Origin: Chitinophaga sp. GbtcB8
GTDB taxonomy: Bacteria > Bacteroidota > Bacteroidia > Chitinophagales > Chitinophagaceae
Assembly (NCBI RefSeq): GCF_019091455.1
Contig: NZ_JAGXJN010000029.1
Coordinates: 1-64,000 of the forward strand
Direction: 5' to 3'
Length of the DNA stretch: 64,000 nucleotides
Shown here: piece by piece, positions 62,790 through 64,000 of the stretch
Position numbering within the stretch: position 1 is the first letter of the stretch
How the letters are laid out: each line of letters begins with the position of its first letter
Program-made: the position numbers and the translations under genes
Notes under the pieces: model-generated
The model's input: only the letters and a program-made list of their open reading frames with translations
The model's database searches: none
What the model was told of the DNA's origin: nothing

Positions 62790-64000
62790 ATGCGAGCGAA
62801 AAAAACACCCGTTTATACCTGCATGTTGCTGGGCATAACATCATTGCTAACACTCAGTGCTTTTAAAAAAGGCCCGCGCCCACCCAAAGCCCAACGGCCC
62901 AACATTGTGGTGATCCTGGCCGATGATATGGGTTTTTCAGACCTGGGCTGTTATGGTGGGGAAATTCACACGCCTAATATCGACTTCCTGGCCCATAACG
63001 GTCTCCGTTATACGCAATTTTATAATACCTCCCGTTGCTGCCCTACCAGGGCCTCCCTGCTTACTGGTTTATACAACCAGCAGGCAGGCATTGGTAAAAT
63101 GACGGATGCGGAGGATGAACCAGGTTACCTGGGCCACCTCACAGATAGCGCAGTAACCCTGGCGGAAGTATTAAAGTCAGCAGGCTACCACACCGCTATG
63201 TCGGGCAAGTGGCATGTGTCCAACACCAACGGGCAGGCCACTCCGCAGGAGCAGCTGAACTGGCTCAATCACCACAAATTTTATAATGAGTTTTCGCCCA
63301 TCAGCCAATACCCTACCAGCAGGGGTTTTGAAAAGTTCTTCGGCACTATCTGGGGTGTGGTGGATTTCTTTGATCCTTTTAGCCTGGTAAGCGGCACCAC
63401 ACCTATCAAAGACGTACCCGCCAATTATTACCATACAGATGCAATTAATGATACGGCCGTAGCTTACATTAACGGTTATGCAGGGTCAGACAAACCTTTC
63501 TTTTTATACGTAGCGGAAAATGCGCCGCACTGGCCTTTGCATGCGCTGCCGGAAGATATTGCCCAATATAAGAACACCTACAAGGCCGGCTGGGAAGCCA
63601 TCCGCGAAGCGCGGTATAAACAAATGGTGAAAATGGGACTTATAGACCCGGCAAAAACCAAACTTTCCCGCCGCTGGAAAGCAGACCTGGAATGGAAGAA
63701 CAACCCGGATACCGTATGGGATGCTGCCGCCATGGCCGTGCATGCCGCTATGATAGACCGGATGGACCAGGGCATTGGCCGCATTATTAATGCCCTGAAA
63801 AAGAACGGGCAGCTGGATAATACATTGATCTTATTCCTGTCTGACAATGGCGCGAGCCCGGAGAATTGTGCCGCCTACGGCCCCGGGTTTGACCGGCCCA
63901 ATGAAACCCGCGACGGGCGCGAAATTGTATATGCCACTAAAAAGCAGGCCATGCCCGGCCCGGAAACCACTTACTCCTCTATTGGGCAGCGCTGGGCCAA
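62790..64000 (+). CDS. Secreted arylsulfatase (3'-truncated by the window end)
   Basis: The ATG at 62790 opens a frame that stays open to base 64000 (403 codons). It has an N-terminal hydrophobic segment, the sulfatase core NIVVILADDMGFSDLG, the formylglycine motif CCPTR (Cys83) followed by ASLLTG, GKWH, and LFLSDNGASPEN. This is the arylsulfatase A-like layout. It differs clearly from the sulfatase at 50080 (CGPSR, DDHAYQA). The C-terminus lies outside the window. Confidence 0.92.
   Translation, partial: MRAKKTPVYTCMLLGITSLLTLSAFKKGPRPPKAQRPNIVVILADDMGFSDLGCYGGEIHTPNIDFLAHNGLRYTQFYNTSRCCPTRASLLTGLYNQQAGIGKMTDAEDEPGYLGHLTDSAVTLAEVLKSAGYHTAMSGKWHVSNTNGQATPQEQLNWLNHHKFYNEFSPISQYPTSRGFEKFFGTIWGVVDFFDPFSLVSGTTPIKDVPANYYHTDAINDTAVAYINGYAGSDKPFFLYVAENAPHWPLHALPEDIAQYKNTYKAGWEAIREARYKQMVKMGLIDPAKTKLSRRWKADLEWKNNPDTVWDAAAMAVHAAMIDRMDQGIGRIINALKKNGQLDNTLILFLSDNGASPENCAAYGPGFDRPNETRDGREIVYATKKQAMPGPETTYSSIGQRWA

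Overview
The window looks like Bacteroidota chromosome, most likely Chitinophagaceae and possibly a Chitinophaga relative (genus is inference). The signs are a SusC/TonB-style outer-membrane receptor with an N-terminal CarboxypepD-reg-like segment, a GH127 glycosidase and two secreted sulfatases, starts set in A/T-rich leaders without clear Shine-Dalgarno sequences, and a good match to the Bacteroidota -33/-7 promoter (TTTG-N19-TAnnTTTG) at 59130-59160. No rRNA, tRNA, CRISPR or insertion sequence was seen.

Positions 1 to about 48000 are the 3' part of one large plus-strand biosynthetic operon, entered in the middle of its first visible gene. It holds a nonribosomal peptide synthetase (NRPS) assembly line: NRPS1 (5'-truncated, four complete modules plus the end of another), NRPS2 (five modules), NRPS3 (one module) and a terminal KS / degenerate AT / carrier / thioester-reductase protein. 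Tailoring and support genes follow: a CmlA-like diiron beta-hydroxylase, a cyclic-peptide-type ABC exporter, a type II thioesterase, a TonB-dependent-receptor-like protein, a penicillin-acylase-family Ntn hydrolase and a small membrane protein. Pocket residues read by eye suggest: X, Leu, Ala, N-methylated(?) Asn, X, Asp, Ala, Ser, D-Leu, Orn-like, Asp, then the KS-R step. TubC-like N-terminal docking domains on NRPS2 and NRPS3 pair with short acidic/hydrophobic C-terminal tails on NRPS1 and NRPS2, which gives the protein order. Release is apparently reductive (aldehyde or alcohol), because no type I thioesterase is present.

The assembly line has several oddities: an in-frame TAG that splits NRPS2 at 14734, a methyltransferase inserted between core motifs A2 and A3 of an Asn-type A domain, a KS with intact catalytic residues beside an AT that has lost its catalytic serine, GGDSI-type carriers followed by DCL-like C domains with no E domain, and A-domain segments duplicated at the DNA level.

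Positions 48000-51606 carry a GH127-like glycosidase and a sulfatase on the same strand. From 51696 onward the content is mostly housekeeping or regulatory: a Na+/H+ antiporter, a fatty acid desaturase, a sigma-54 response regulator and an RRM RNA-binding protein (both minus strand), an AI-2E family permease, a YjbQ protein (minus), a degenerate receiver-domain protein, a secreted lipocalin-like protein, a membrane-anchored esterase (minus), a decayed ABC permease pseudogene, a small secreted protein, and a second sulfatase that runs off the right edge.
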